A program made the translations under genes and the position numbers. This document shows positions 1 to 7,292 of a stretch of DNA of 19,569 nt, in pieces. This stretch comes from Chloroflexota bacterium (GTDB lineage: Bacteria > Chloroflexota > UBA6077). Each line of letters begins with the position of its first letter. The stretch's first letter is position 1. The stretch is from the NCBI GenBank assembly GCA_021806765.1, contig JAJZQR010000079.1:1-19569 (forward strand). Reading direction: 5' to 3'. The notes under the pieces are model-generated. The model had not been told where the DNA came from and searched no databases. It worked only from the letters and a program-made list of their open reading frames with translations.

Positions 1-18
1 GGACGGCTGCCTGGAAAC

Positions 19-90
19 CGTCATTCCCGCGGAAGCGGGAATCCAGCCTCCCGGCGTGGTTAATGGATTCCCGCTTTCGCGGGAATGACG
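19..90. repeat. Dispersed inverted repeat with 27-bp arms
   Basis: Positions 19-45 and 64-90 are reverse complements with one mismatch. Each arm reads CGTCATTCCCGC and continues through a nested GCGGGAAT palindrome to TGGATTCC or its complement. The 18-nt loop is AT-poorer and unconserved in appearance. A further partial arm (GCGGGAATGACGATGGG) follows at about 103-120. Arms of this ATTCCCGC/GCGGGAAT kind are common as high-copy intergenic repeats in many bacteria. Position at the extreme left of the window fits an assembly break in a multicopy repeat, which is an inference. Confidence 0.85.
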
Positions 91-215
91 ATGGGCTGCG
101 GGAGCGGGAATGACGATGGGGTGCCCTACCCCTACAAAGGATTCCTTCCTGCGGCCGTCGCCAAGACGCTCCCTTATGGTGCAATTCCAGGATCACAGGT
201 CAGGGCCTTTTAGTT

Positions 216-292
216 GTCACCCTGAGCGAAGCGAAGAGTCTCCGCGCACGTGTGTGGAGATTCTTCGCTTCGCTCCGCTCGCTCTGGATGAC
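216..292. repeat. Dispersed inverted repeat (CCTGAGCGAAGCGAAG type)
   Basis: GTCACCCTGAGCGAAGCGAAG at the left pairs imperfectly with CTTCGCTTCGCTCCGCTCGC...GGATGAC at the right, around a short GTGTGTGG-containing loop. The right arm carries an extra GAGCG unit relative to the left. This is the familiar GTCA(T/C)CCTGAGCGAAGCGAAG intergenic repeat seen in high copy in some GC-rich bacteria, including Chloroflexota (general knowledge, not checked here). Open frames that run through it on both strands are not credible genes. Confidence 0.75.
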
Positions 293-615
293 ACCGTCGT
301 GACCCTGAGGCTGCACTTTCTGAGTTCGGCACCAGAAAACAAGAGGCCCTGGCTCGACCAAGCACGCCGACATGAGTCCGGTGCGACCGATCCCGGGTGA
401 AAGCTGCGCCGAGACTATTGGCAGGGCGTCTTCCCTACGAGCGGCCGGCTTCGATACGGCCTGTTGTCCGGCCTTTTCGGGACCATTTGCTCTGTTTCCG
501 CCTGGAGAGCCGATTAGACTGCTGGTGACAGGGGATTGGCCTCGCCTTCGAGTAACTGCCGGGGTTTGTCGACGCGGGCGGGGAAGATTAGAGCGATAAG
601 GAGCGGCATTCTGAC
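293..615. other. Intergenic stretch without a credible gene
   Basis: Short open frames cross this stretch on both strands, but none has a ribosome-binding site and their products are arginine- and serine-rich, without recognisable motifs. The only functional signal seen is AAGGAG at 598-603, the Shine-Dalgarno site of the next gene. A GTTTGT...GGGAAG pair near 564-586 loosely resembles a stress-sigma promoter, but it is too weak to call. Confidence 0.5.
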
Positions 616-1224
616 ATGGTCGATGGAATCGGGTCAATCGCAAACTCTTTGGAGTCCAAGCAGGTTCATGGCATGTACAGGCGGCACCACAGGGCTGAAG
701 GGAAGGGAGCGGACCAGGAGGTCGACCCACAGAACCCGACTCCGGACGAGATCAAGGCTAATCTCGGTCAAGCCATAAGCGACGCAAAGTTGATCCTGTC
801 CAGGGCGGACGACAGCTACGAGAACAGCACGGGGGACGGCTCGGAAAGGGCGAAAGATGACGCCAGCAAGTCGCCGATCGTGGGTCGGGCTCACCACGAG
901 GCAACGACCTATTCTCCCGACGGAACGAGGGGAGTGGTTCCGGCACCCCACGAGATCCGAGCGGTGGCCGGCAAGCTGGGAATGAGTCTGGGACAGCTTG
1001 GCTCTGCGTTGCGCTCGGGTAAGACTCTGGCCAGCCTGGCGGACGACAAGGATGTTTCTGTGCAGGATCTGAATGATGCCGCCGCTGCTGCGGCGAAGAC
1101 GCGTCTCGACAAGGCGGTGAAGGCCGGCAGAATCGATCAATCCGCTGCCGACTCTATCCTATCGGATATCCAGCAGGGCCAATGGCTCGATCGTCTACTG
1201 GGGGCATTCGGAGCACAAGCATAG
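616..1224 (+). CDS. Hypothetical protein with C-terminal helical domain
   Basis: This 202-residue, soluble, charged protein has no signal peptide or membrane segment. The start is supported by AAGGAG at 598-603, 12 nt upstream of the ATG. Residues 1-110 are low in hydrophobics and probably disordered (RRHHRAEGKG; DGSERAKDDASK). Residues about 112-196 look like a compact helical domain: an LGMSLGQLGSALRSGKTLASLAD segment, then VSVQDLNDA, an alanine run, and KTRLDKAVKAGRIDQSAADSIL. This matches a repeat-like pattern known from many actinobacterial and Chloroflexota secreted or hypothetical proteins (LGxSxxELxxALxxGKSLAxIAxxxGVS...LxxAVxxGxLTxxQAD). The function of that domain is unknown. The gene stands alone, flanked by repeat-rich DNA on the left and decaying sequence on the right. 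The coding call is reasonably firm; no role can be assigned. Confidence 0.75.
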   Translation: MVDGIGSIANSLESKQVHGMYRRHHRAEGKGADQEVDPQNPTPDEIKANLGQAISDAKLILSRADDSYENSTGDGSERAKDDASKSPIVGRAHHEATTYSPDGTRGVVPAPHEIRAVAGKLGMSLGQLGSALRSGKTLASLADDKDVSVQDLNDAAAAAAKTRLDKAVKAGRIDQSAADSILSDIQQGQWLDRLLGAFGAQA

Positions 1225-1390
1225 CCCTACCTCTGATCTTCCCCACGCCGCCGGGCTGTTCCATCGAGCAAGGGCAGCCTGGCGTTGACCTCGAAAGGAG
1301 GTAGTGGCCACCGCGCACTGAACGCGCAGTCGGTGTGCTATCGATGGACCGTGGTTGGTGAGACCGGGATCGATTTGATAGGTGTATGAG

Positions 1391-1792
1391 TCAGGCCGCC
1401 CGCTCGTGCCCCCGCTGCTCCAGCAGCTCGCGAACCGCTTCCCAGATCACCACGTCCAGACCCACGTTCCGGTCCAGGGCGGTGGTCAGTGCCGTCCCGA
1501 ACCAGTCTGGGTCGTATGGATCCCCCCTCTTAATCGATCTCTGTAGCTTTCTAGCCACGCTGCTAACCATCTGCAACCCCCACTCGTGCCCGCTCTCCGG
1601 CGGTACACCCTCCCGGCCGGCCCCAAGAGGAGCATCTACATATCGCAGGATCCAGACCCGCTCGCGACTCGTGTGGGAATCTCCCCCTGGCTCTACCCGG
1701 GCTGATCGATCTCGGCCGAGTCGTGGAGGAGTTGGAGAGGGCCATTGCGGCATGAGAGGGGGACTGGAGTTCCAAGACGCGTTCAGCGACAA
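1391..1792 (-). CDS. Possible small hypothetical protein, perhaps a remnant
   Basis: The open frame is 133 codons, but only its C-terminal ~60 residues look coding. From about 1570 down to 1393 the third codon positions become strongly G/C, and the peptide has a balanced composition (DPYDPDWFGTALTTALDRN, then VIWEAVRELLEQRGHERAA). An internal ATG at 1570-1568 would give a 59-residue product, with only a weak GGGGG upstream. The N-terminal half is proline- and serine-rich and probably not translated. I recognise no family. It may be a short gene starting at 1570 or the tail of a decayed gene. A separate coding-like tail on the plus strand (LIDLGRVVEELERAIAA, ending at 1755) overlaps its left half, so at most one of the two is real there. 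Confidence 0.3.
   Translation of the reverse strand: MSLNASWNSSPPLMPQWPSPTPPRLGRDRSARVEPGGDSHTSRERVWILRYVDAPLGAGREGVPPESGHEWGLQMVSSVARKLQRSIKRGDPYDPDWFGTALTTALDRNVGLDVVIWEAVRELLEQRGHERAA
1688..1755 (+). pseudogene. Possible C-terminal gene remnant
   Basis: In the plus-strand frame ending at TGA 1753-1755, the last ~22 codons read PLALPGLIDLGRVVEELERAIAA, a plausible helix with GC-rich third positions. No start codon or ribosome-binding site opens this frame upstream, and it runs into a stop at 1564. This fits the tail of a gene whose front has been lost. The family is unrecognised, and chance cannot be excluded for so short a stretch. Confidence 0.2.
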
Positions 1793-1848
1793 TAGACTGC
1801 GTCAGATGGACCCTCGGGTCGACCCGGGGCGGGCAAGGAGGCTCAGAC

Positions 1849-2100
1849 ATGGGGCTCAGGCGCGGATGGAACGTCCTCCTGGAGACGCCACCCATCAGTT
1901 GGGTGGCAAGCCTGGTGGGGATCTGGAGACAGGTGTACGGCGGAATGGGCACCGATCCCACCTACCAGCCTCAGCGGAGTGAGGATCGCCTGGCCGAGGC
2001 TCGCAGGATCGTGGCAGGGGAGGGAGGCTTCGATAGGATGAACTGCCAGGGGCCCTCCGAGGCTACGGGGAAGGGCGACCCGGCGGAGCCTTCCCCGTAG
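1849..2100 (+). CDS. Small hypothetical protein (83 aa)
   Basis: An ATG at 1849 is preceded by AAGGAGG at 1834-1840, a strong Shine-Dalgarno site 8 nt away, which is the best argument that this is translated. The product begins with a mildly hydrophobic, tryptophan-containing stretch (WNVLLETPPISWVASLVGIWRQVY, residues 7-30) and continues with a charged segment (SEDRLAEARRIVAGEGGFDR). No known domain is recognised. The stop codon TAG 2098-2100 lies inside the right arm of a perfect 16-bp inverted repeat, so the last ~14 codons are encoded by the hairpin itself. That may mean the original C-terminus was replaced when the hairpin was acquired. It could also be a remnant. Confidence 0.4.
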   Translation: MGLRRGWNVLLETPPISWVASLVGIWRQVYGGMGTDPTYQPQRSEDRLAEARRIVAGEGGFDRMNCQGPSEATGKGDPAEPSP

Positions 2101-2104
2101 CCTC
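2059..2104. repeat. Perfect 16-bp inverted repeat, possible terminator
   Basis: GAGGCTACGGGGAAGG (2059-2074) pairs perfectly with CCTTCCCCGTAGCCTC (2089-2104) around a 14-nt loop. No T-run follows on either strand, so it is not a textbook intrinsic terminator, but the stem is long and GC-rich. It lies at the end of the 83-aa frame and before the convergent DUF378 gene, where a bidirectional terminator would be expected. Confidence 0.6.
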
Positions 2105-2208
2105 GTCTGTCGCCGGTGCCGCGGCCGCCGCGAGGGCGCGCACGTTTGCGCCGGCACGCTGCCGGCCGGCGACCCCGGACATATCCGAAGGGACCGCTCG
2201 GCAGAGTT

Positions 2209-2475
2209 CTAGACGACCCCGATGGGGCGCCGCTCCTCAACCCGCCCCCGCACCTGTTCCCGCACTACCGGGGTCACCCACTGGGACTGCAGAGACCTGT
2301 AGGCGAAGAAAGCCCCGGCCAGTCCCACGACGCCGTATATGAGCCTCTCGATCGGCCTCGACCAGCCGAAAAGCGAATGGACCAGGTTGAAGCGGAATAG
2401 CCCGATCAACCCCCAGTTGATGGCGCCGACGATGGCCAGACCGCCGCTGATCCAGTCTGCCGTTCTGAATCTCAT
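2209..2475 (-). CDS. DUF378 family membrane protein
   Basis: This 88-residue protein has two predicted membrane helices. Residues about 9-27 (ISGGLAIVGAINWGLIGLF) carry the hallmark GAxNWGLxG(L/I)F of DUF378 (YuzA-type) proteins, followed by FNLVHSLFG and a second helix at about 45-61 (LIYGVVGLAGAFFAYRSL). The length fits the family, which is usually 65-90 residues, with a slightly long charged tail ending in RPIGVV. The function of DUF378 is unknown; it acts in the inner membrane. The start at 2475 is supported by AGGAAGGAC just upstream on the minus strand. It is divergent from hppA, with a 350-bp gap between them. Confidence 0.9.
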   Translation of the reverse strand: MRFRTADWISGGLAIVGAINWGLIGLFRFNLVHSLFGWSRPIERLIYGVVGLAGAFFAYRSLQSQWVTPVVREQVRGRVEERRPIGVV

Positions 2476-2825
2476 GGTGTCCTTCCTTCTCTTGTCTAAT
2501 CCGGGCCACGACGACCGTGCCGGTGGATCGGGCGAAAGCTGCCGACATCCCGGCAGGGAGGGTCGTGGGAGGCAACTGCCGTTCCAGCCAAGTGCCCCTG
2601 GGTCCGGGATGCCCGTTGCCGGCGGGGGGGAGTGGCATACACCTGGGTGTTTATGCTACCATGTCCGGCATCAGAAGAAGCATGGACCCCGGCAGTGTGG
2701 GGCGTTGGCCAGGTGTCGGGCTTTTGGACGGGGCGGTCGAGTCCCGCCCATTTGTGTTGTGCGCGGTTTGTCTGGCGTGGAGTTGGACCGATACATATTC
2801 TAGAGGAGAGAGGTTTCAGAGCGTC
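2476..2825. promoter_or_regulatory. Divergent intergenic region between DUF378 gene and hppA
   Basis: This 350-bp gap must hold promoters for both flanking genes. The hppA frame stays open through it to 2517, but the translated stretch has no family similarity and the real ATG is 2826. A weak plus-strand candidate promoter is TTGTCT (2768-2773), an 18-bp spacer and TACATA (2792-2797). That would leave a leader of only ~20 nt containing AGAGGAGAG (2802-2810), the likely hppA ribosome-binding site. No riboswitch or clear operator was recognised. Confidence 0.35.
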
Positions 2826-4943
2826 ATGAACTTGCTCTGGATAGTTCCGGTTGCGGGCCTAGTGACGATCCTGTTTGCGCTGTACCTAGCGTGGGACGTG
2901 CTGCGCAGGGACACCGGCAACGACGCCATGCGGGCGGTGGGCAACGCTATCTTCGAGGGGGCCATGGCCTTCCTCAAGAGGCAGTACCGCACCATCATGC
3001 TCCTGGCGTTGGTCACCTCCGTGCTGATCGGGGCGCTCATCGGTTGGGTGGAGAACAACCCGGAGCTGGGCGTCAGGACGGCCATCGCCTTCCTGGTGGG
3101 CGCCGGCTGTTCTGGGCTTTCCGGCTTCATCGGCATGTACGTGGCCGTGAAGTCCAACATCCGGACGGCGGCCGCGGCTCAGCGCAGCCTCCAGGAGGCG
3201 ATCACCGTCTCTATGCGGGGCGGCGCGGTCTCCGGTTTCCTGGTCATCGCCTTGAGCCTGCTGGGCGTGGCGGGCATCTTCTACGCTTACGGCGGAGGCA
3301 CCATTCCCGACAAGGCCCCCTTCCTGATCGTAGGGTTCGGCTTCGGCGCCAGCTTCGTGGCCCTCTTCGCCCAACTGGGGGGTGGGATCTACACCAAGGC
3401 GGCCGACATGGGCGCCGACCTGGTGGGCAAAGTGGAGTCGGGCATCCCCGAGGACGACCCCCGTAACGCGGCCGTGATCGCCGACCTGGTGGGCGACAAC
3501 GTGGGCGACTGCGCCGGCCGTGGCGCCGACCTGTTCGAGTCCACGGCGGCGGAGAGCATCGGGGCCATGATCCTGGGCGTGGCCATCTACAGCTACGCCA
3601 AGTCGAAGGGCATGCCCAACGCCGAGGACTGGATCCTGTTCCCGCTGGTGGTCCGCGCCTTCGGCTCCATCGCCTCCATGATCGGCCTCCTGTTCGTCGG
3701 CGGTGCCGACGAGCACAACCCCATGAAGGCTCTCAACCGGGGCTACTTCGTGGCGGCTGGCCTATCGGCCGTTTTCATGGTGTTCGTCGTCAACCAGATG
3801 CTGGGCTACATGAACTTCGCCTGGGCTGGCCTCGTCGGCATCGCCACCAGCATCGCCTTCGTCTACATCACCCAGTACTACACCTCGGGTGCCTGGCGGC
3901 CGGTCAAGGAGATCGCCGAGGCATCCAAGACGGGCCCTGCCACCAACATCGTCGCCGGCATCGCCGTCGGATTCGAGACCACCGCGAGCACCGCTGTCTC
4001 CATCGGCATTGCGCTGCTGCTTTCTTACTGGTTGGGCGATCAGACCGGCTTGCCCCACGGTGGCATCTTCGCTACCGCCGTCGCCACCATGGGCATGCTG
4101 ATGACCTGCGCCTACATTCTATCCATGGATACCTTTGGGCCGATCACCGACAACGCGGGCGGCATCAACGAGATGTCCCACGCTCCGGAAGAGGCCCGGC
4201 GGATCACCGATGCCCTGGATGCCGTTGGCAACACCACCAAGGCGCTCACCAAGGGGTACGCCATCGCTTCCGCGGCTCTGGCGGCCTTCCTGCTGTTCAG
4301 CGCCTACATGGACAAGGTGACCGAGGTGATGCGCTCCCGGCCGGGGGTGCCTGCCGACTACACCTTCAGCGTGGTCAACATCGCCAACGTGCACGTGTTC
4401 GTGGGCGCCCTGATCGGGGCGATGCTGGTCTACCTCTTCAGCTCCCTGGCGATCCGAGCCGTTCAGCGATCTGCGAGTTCCATCATCGAGGAGGTCCGGC
4501 GCCAGTTCCGGATGGATCCGGGCATCATGGCCGGCACCTCCAAGCCCGACTACGCCAAGTGCGTGGACCTCACCACCCAGTCGGCCCTGCGAGAGATGGT
4601 GGCCCCCGGCGTTCTGGCCATCGGTGTTCCGGTGCTGGTGGGGCTGTTGCTGCGGGCCGAGGCCACGGCAGGCTTCTTGATGGTGGGCACCATCGCCGGT
4701 GTCATGCTGGCTACCGTTCTGAACAACGGTGGCGGGGCCTGGGACAATGCCAAGAAGTACATAGAGGCCGGCTACCTGAAGGTGGGCTCAGAGACGGTGG
4801 CCAAGAAGGGGCCCATCCACGCTGCGGCTGTGGTGGGCGATACGGTGGGCGATCCCTTCAAGGACACGGCCGGGCCGTCGCTCCACGTGCTGGTGAAGCT
4901 GCTCAGCACCGTTACCCTGGTGCTGGCACCGCTATTCATCTAA
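2826..4943 (+). CDS. hppA: Membrane-bound K+-independent proton-translocating pyrophosphatase
   Basis: This integral membrane enzyme couples hydrolysis of pyrophosphate to proton pumping across the cytoplasmic membrane. The 705 residues and ~16 hydrophobic segments match the family. The catalytic signatures are present: YTKAADMGADLVGKVE (about 189-204) with the substrate-binding K191, D194, D198 and K202; DDPRN at 210-214 followed by IADLVGDNVGD; and the C-terminal GDTVGDPFKDTAGPSL at 671-686. At the potassium-dependence site the sequence is GNTTKALTKG, with K472 and T475. Lys/Thr at this pair marks the K+-independent, H+-pumping subfamily, whereas K+-dependent enzymes have Ala there. ATG 2826 is preferred because the family N-terminus (LLWIVPVAGLVTILFALYLA) begins there and AGAGGAGAG lies upstream; the open frame extends further without similarity. 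A terminator hairpin follows 20 nt after the stop, suggesting a single-gene transcript. Confidence 0.97.
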   Translation: MNLLWIVPVAGLVTILFALYLAWDVLRRDTGNDAMRAVGNAIFEGAMAFLKRQYRTIMLLALVTSVLIGALIGWVENNPELGVRTAIAFLVGAGCSGLSGFIGMYVAVKSNIRTAAAAQRSLQEAITVSMRGGAVSGFLVIALSLLGVAGIFYAYGGGTIPDKAPFLIVGFGFGASFVALFAQLGGGIYTKAADMGADLVGKVESGIPEDDPRNAAVIADLVGDNVGDCAGRGADLFESTAAESIGAMILGVAIYSYAKSKGMPNAEDWILFPLVVRAFGSIASMIGLLFVGGADEHNPMKALNRGYFVAAGLSAVFMVFVVNQMLGYMNFAWAGLVGIATSIAFVYITQYYTSGAWRPVKEIAEASKTGPATNIVAGIAVGFETTASTAVSIGIALLLSYWLGDQTGLPHGGIFATAVATMGMLMTCAYILSMDTFGPITDNAGGINEMSHAPEEARRITDALDAVGNTTKALTKGYAIASAALAAFLLFSAYMDKVTEVMRSRPGVPADYTFSVVNIANVHVFVGALIGAMLVYLFSSLAIRAVQRSASSIIEEVRRQFRMDPGIMAGTSKPDYAKCVDLTTQSALREMVAPGVLAIGVPVLVGLLLRAEATAGFLMVGTIAGVMLATVLNNGGGAWDNAKKYIEAGYLKVGSETVAKKGPIHAAAVVGDTVGDPFKDTAGPSLHVLVKLLSTVTLVLAPLFI

Positions 4944-4963
4944 GTCGATTTCCAGAGGTCAGG

Positions 4964-4990
4964 AGGGGCCGGCGGATTGAGCCGGCCCCT
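4964..4990 (+). terminator. Intrinsic terminator of hppA
   Basis: AGGGGCCGGC (4964-4973) and GCCGGCCCCT (4981-4990) form a perfect 10-bp GC stem with a 7-nt loop, 20 nt after the hppA stop. The downstream sequence TCCCATTTCCTGTT is pyrimidine-rich rather than a clean T-run. It may also serve the convergent pepF gene. Confidence 0.7.
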
Positions 4991-5009
4991 TCCCATTTCC
5001 TGTTCCTGC

Positions 5010-5052
5010 GTAGGGGCGAAGCATTCCGCCGCAGCGAATGCTTCGCCCCTAC
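5010..5052. repeat. Palindromic dispersed repeat (GTAGGGGCGAAGCATTC)
   Basis: GTAGGGGCGAAGCATTC (5010-5026) is perfectly repeated in inverse at 5036-5052, around a 9-nt loop. It lies between the convergent hppA and pepF genes, 5 bp from the pepF stop. Repeats starting GTAGGGGCG are a common intergenic class in Chloroflexota and some other phyla (general knowledge). As RNA it would form a long hairpin in either direction and could help end both transcripts. Confidence 0.8.
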
Positions 5053-5057
5053 AGGAG

Positions 5058-6860
5058 TCATCCTGCCGCCGTCAGTTCCTCCATTTGGTCCAATGACTTC
5101 TCGAAGATGTCCAGCGCCCGCTGGACCGGTTCCGGCGTGGCCATGTCGACCCCGGCCTCCCGCAGCAGGTCGATGGAGTACTGGGAGGACCCGCTCTTCA
5201 GGAAACGGAGGTACCTCTGTACCGCCGGCTCGCCCTCGGTGAGGATCTGATGGGCCAGGGCAGCGGCGGCGGAGATCCCTGTAGCGTACTGGTACACGTA
5301 GAAGGCCCAGTAGAAGTGGGGGATGCGGGCCCACTCGATGGAGATCTCCTGGTCGGGCGCTACCTCCGATCCATAGTAGCGGACGTTCAGGTCGCGGTAG
5401 AGGGAGTTCAACTGGTCGGGGGTGATGGCCTCCCCGGCTTCGGCGCGGGTGTGGATGTCCAGCTCGAATTCCGCGAACATGGTCTGTCGGAAGAGGGTGG
5501 TGCGGAACCGCTCCAGTTGCTGGTTCACCAGGTAGGCGCGCAGCTTCCGGTCGTTGGTCTGTTTGAGGAGGTAATCGGTCAGCAGGGTCTCGTTGAGGGT
5601 CGAGGCAACCTCCGCCAGGAAGATGGTATAGTCACCGTACACGTAGGGCTGGGTCCTGCGGGTGAAGTAGGAGTGCATCGAGTGGCCCAACTCGTGGGCC
5701 AGGGTGAAGACGTCGTTCAGGGTGCCCTGGTAGTTCAGGAGGACGAAGGGGTTGGTGGTGTAGGATCCGCCGCTGTAGGCACCGCTGGTCTTCCCTTCGT
5801 TCTCGTAGATGTCGATCCACCGGGAGTTGATGCCGCTCCGCAGGGCGTTGAGGTACTCTTCCCCCATGGGGGCCAGGGCAGACAGGACCGTCCTGGAGGC
5901 CTCCTCGTAGGGGGTCTCCACCTTGACGTCGGGCACCATGGGGACGTAGAGGTCGTAATGGTGAAGCTCCTCCAGCCCAAGGAGGCGCTTACGCAGGGAC
6001 ATGTAGCGATGCAGCAGCGGGAGGTTCTGGTCTGCGGTGCGGACCAGGCTGTGGTAGACCGCGATCGGGATGTTGTTGGGGCCCAGGGCTGCCTCCAGGG
6101 CCGTAGGGTAGTTGCGGGTTCGGGCGTAGAAGATGTCCGCCCGCACGCTGCCGGCCAGGGATGAGGCAAGGGTGTTGCGATAGCTGTGGTAGGTCCCGTG
6201 CATCGCATCGAAGGCGTCCTTGCGGACTCGGCGGTCCTGGCTCTCCCTCATCTGGTTGTAGCGGGCGTGGCTCAACTCCACCGGGTTCCCCTGCTCGTCG
6301 TTGATGGTGGGAAACTTCATGTCGGCATTGGTGAGCATGGTGTAGGTGTTGTCCGGAGTTCGGCTCACCTCCGTGGATTGGGCCAGCACCACCTCCACTT
6401 CCGTCGATCGGATGTGGGGTCGCTGTCGCAGCAGTTCGTCCAGGTGGTGCCGGTAGAGGCCCAGGCCTGGCTCGGAAGCCACGAAGCTCTGTAGCTTCTC
6501 CTCGGGAATAGAGAGGATCTCCGGGACGATGAAGGCGGTAGCGCTGGACAGCTCGGCGGCCAGCATGGTGGCCCGGTCCGCCAGAGCCTGGTACCGGCTA
6601 TTGCCGTTGTCCTCGTCCTTGCGCATCCGGGAGTACACCAGCAGCTGCTCCATCAGCTTGCCGCTCTCGTCTCGCAGTGCCAGGCAGGCTAGAAGCTGAC
6701 CGACGGAATCGCCCAGGGTGCCCTGGAAGGTTTGCAGTCTGGGGATCCGCTCCTTGACCGCCTGGAAGTCGGTCTCCCAGCGCGCTTCGTCGGGATAGAC
6801 CGTTTCCAGATTCCAGGTGAACTGCTGAGGCAGCTCGTGCCTCTTGGGGAGCTTATTCAT
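5058..6860 (-). CDS. pepF: Oligoendopeptidase F (M3 zinc metallopeptidase)
   Basis: This cytoplasmic zinc endopeptidase of family M3B degrades oligopeptides. The 600 residues match the usual ~600 of PepF. The zinc and catalytic motif HELGH is at 389-393, with the third zinc ligand E417 in FLAEVASTLNE. The flanking TRRTQPYVYGDYTIF stretch is typical of the PepF subfamily, as are the N-terminal half (RHELPQQFTWNLETVYPDE) and the C-terminal ARIPHFYWAFYVYQYATGISAA motif. I chose the ATG at 6860 rather than the GTG 15 nt upstream because GAGTGAGGG sits 8 nt before it, while the GTG has no Shine-Dalgarno. It is convergent with hppA and divergent from the second M3 gene at 7290. The two M3 proteins differ widely, so this is not a recent duplication. 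Confidence 0.96.
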   Translation of the reverse strand: MNKLPKRHELPQQFTWNLETVYPDEARWETDFQAVKERIPRLQTFQGTLGDSVGQLLACLALRDESGKLMEQLLVYSRMRKDEDNGNSRYQALADRATMLAAELSSATAFIVPEILSIPEEKLQSFVASEPGLGLYRHHLDELLRQRPHIRSTEVEVVLAQSTEVSRTPDNTYTMLTNADMKFPTINDEQGNPVELSHARYNQMRESQDRRVRKDAFDAMHGTYHSYRNTLASSLAGSVRADIFYARTRNYPTALEAALGPNNIPIAVYHSLVRTADQNLPLLHRYMSLRKRLLGLEELHHYDLYVPMVPDVKVETPYEEASRTVLSALAPMGEEYLNALRSGINSRWIDIYENEGKTSGAYSGGSYTTNPFVLLNYQGTLNDVFTLAHELGHSMHSYFTRRTQPYVYGDYTIFLAEVASTLNETLLTDYLLKQTNDRKLRAYLVNQQLERFRTTLFRQTMFAEFELDIHTRAEAGEAITPDQLNSLYRDLNVRYYGSEVAPDQEISIEWARIPHFYWAFYVYQYATGISAAAALAHQILTEGEPAVQRYLRFLKSGSSQYSIDLLREAGVDMATPEPVQRALDIFEKSLDQMEELTAAG

Positions 6861-7137
6861 TGGGAGAACCCTCACTCAATCGTCTTGGGATCGTTGTTCA
6901 TCCTAGCAGAAGAGTGCGTCGGCCGGCCACTGCGCGCTACGCGCCGAGGGAGCCGGAATCCCGTATACTGTACTAAACAGGTGTCTATGAGCACCAGAGG
7001 GCGATGTGGGGCTCATGCAATACGCCCTACGGCGCGGGGAATGCGCCCCGTGAGTCGGTGTGCCGGTTCAACGTCTGCAGGAATCGATCCGAGACAAGTA
7101 GCCCCGATAGGGGCTCATCGTGGAAGTCGTCGTGGAT
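6861..7137. other. Divergent intergenic region between the two M3 peptidase genes
   Basis: No credible gene lies here. It should hold promoters for both peptidase genes. TAGGAT on the minus strand (6905-6900) is a possible -10 for pepF, and TATACT (6964-6969) a possible plus-strand -10; neither has a good -35, so both are weak. A short perfect hairpin AGCCCC/GGGGCT is at 7100-7115. The rest, including the CGGCGCGGGGAATGCGCCCCG-like segment near 7030-7050, is GC-rich with small imperfect palindromes. Confidence 0.35.
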
Positions 7138-7248
7138 AAGTGTGAAACCGGCCGGGAAGCCTAGCTTCCAGTAGGGCGGCTTGTCCCTAAGCCGCCCGTG
7201 GTGACGGCGGGGTTGAGACAACCCCGCCTACTAGAAGCAAGTGGATCC
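7138..7248 (+). repeat. Double-hairpin repeat element, copy 1
   Basis: The element starts AAGTGTGAAACC (7138-7149) and ends CAAGTGGATC (7238-7247). Between them are two tandem hairpins: GGGCGGCTT/AAGCCGCCC (7174-7182 with 7189-7197) and GGCGGGGTTG/CAACCCCGCC (7206-7215 with 7219-7228), joined by GTGGTGAC. A second copy with the same ends and core lies inverted at 11158-11256. Shared sequence outside the palindromic core shows they are copies of one element, not chance hairpins. Its right end lies ~40 bp before the second peptidase start. Confidence 0.8.
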
Positions 7249-7279
7249 TACGAGGGCCGATCAGCCCGGATAGGGGATT

Positions 7280-7292
7280 GGAGGGAGAGTTG
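7280..7292 (+). promoter_or_regulatory. Ribosome-binding site deciding a TTG start
   Basis: GGAGGGAG at 7280-7287 is followed by TTG at 7290. With GGAGG as the core, spacing is 5 nt. It argues against TTG 7278, which lies before the site, and against GTG 7302, which would be too far away. Confidence 0.6.

Noticed and set aside
1294..1321. Perfect AAAGGAGGT followed by GTG
   Set aside because: The frame from the GTG stops after five codons, and no other start at useful spacing opens a frame. Probably chance or a relic.
2517..2825. N-terminal extension of hppA to 2517
   Set aside because: The extra 103 residues have no family similarity, while the normal N-terminal helix and a ribosome-binding site coincide with ATG 2826.
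2886..3716. 276-codon open frame on the minus strand
   Set aside because: It is a shadow of hppA; the composition is unlike a folded protein.
5250..6164. 304-codon open frame on the plus strand
   Set aside because: It is a shadow of pepF, which carries the HELGH motif on the other strand.
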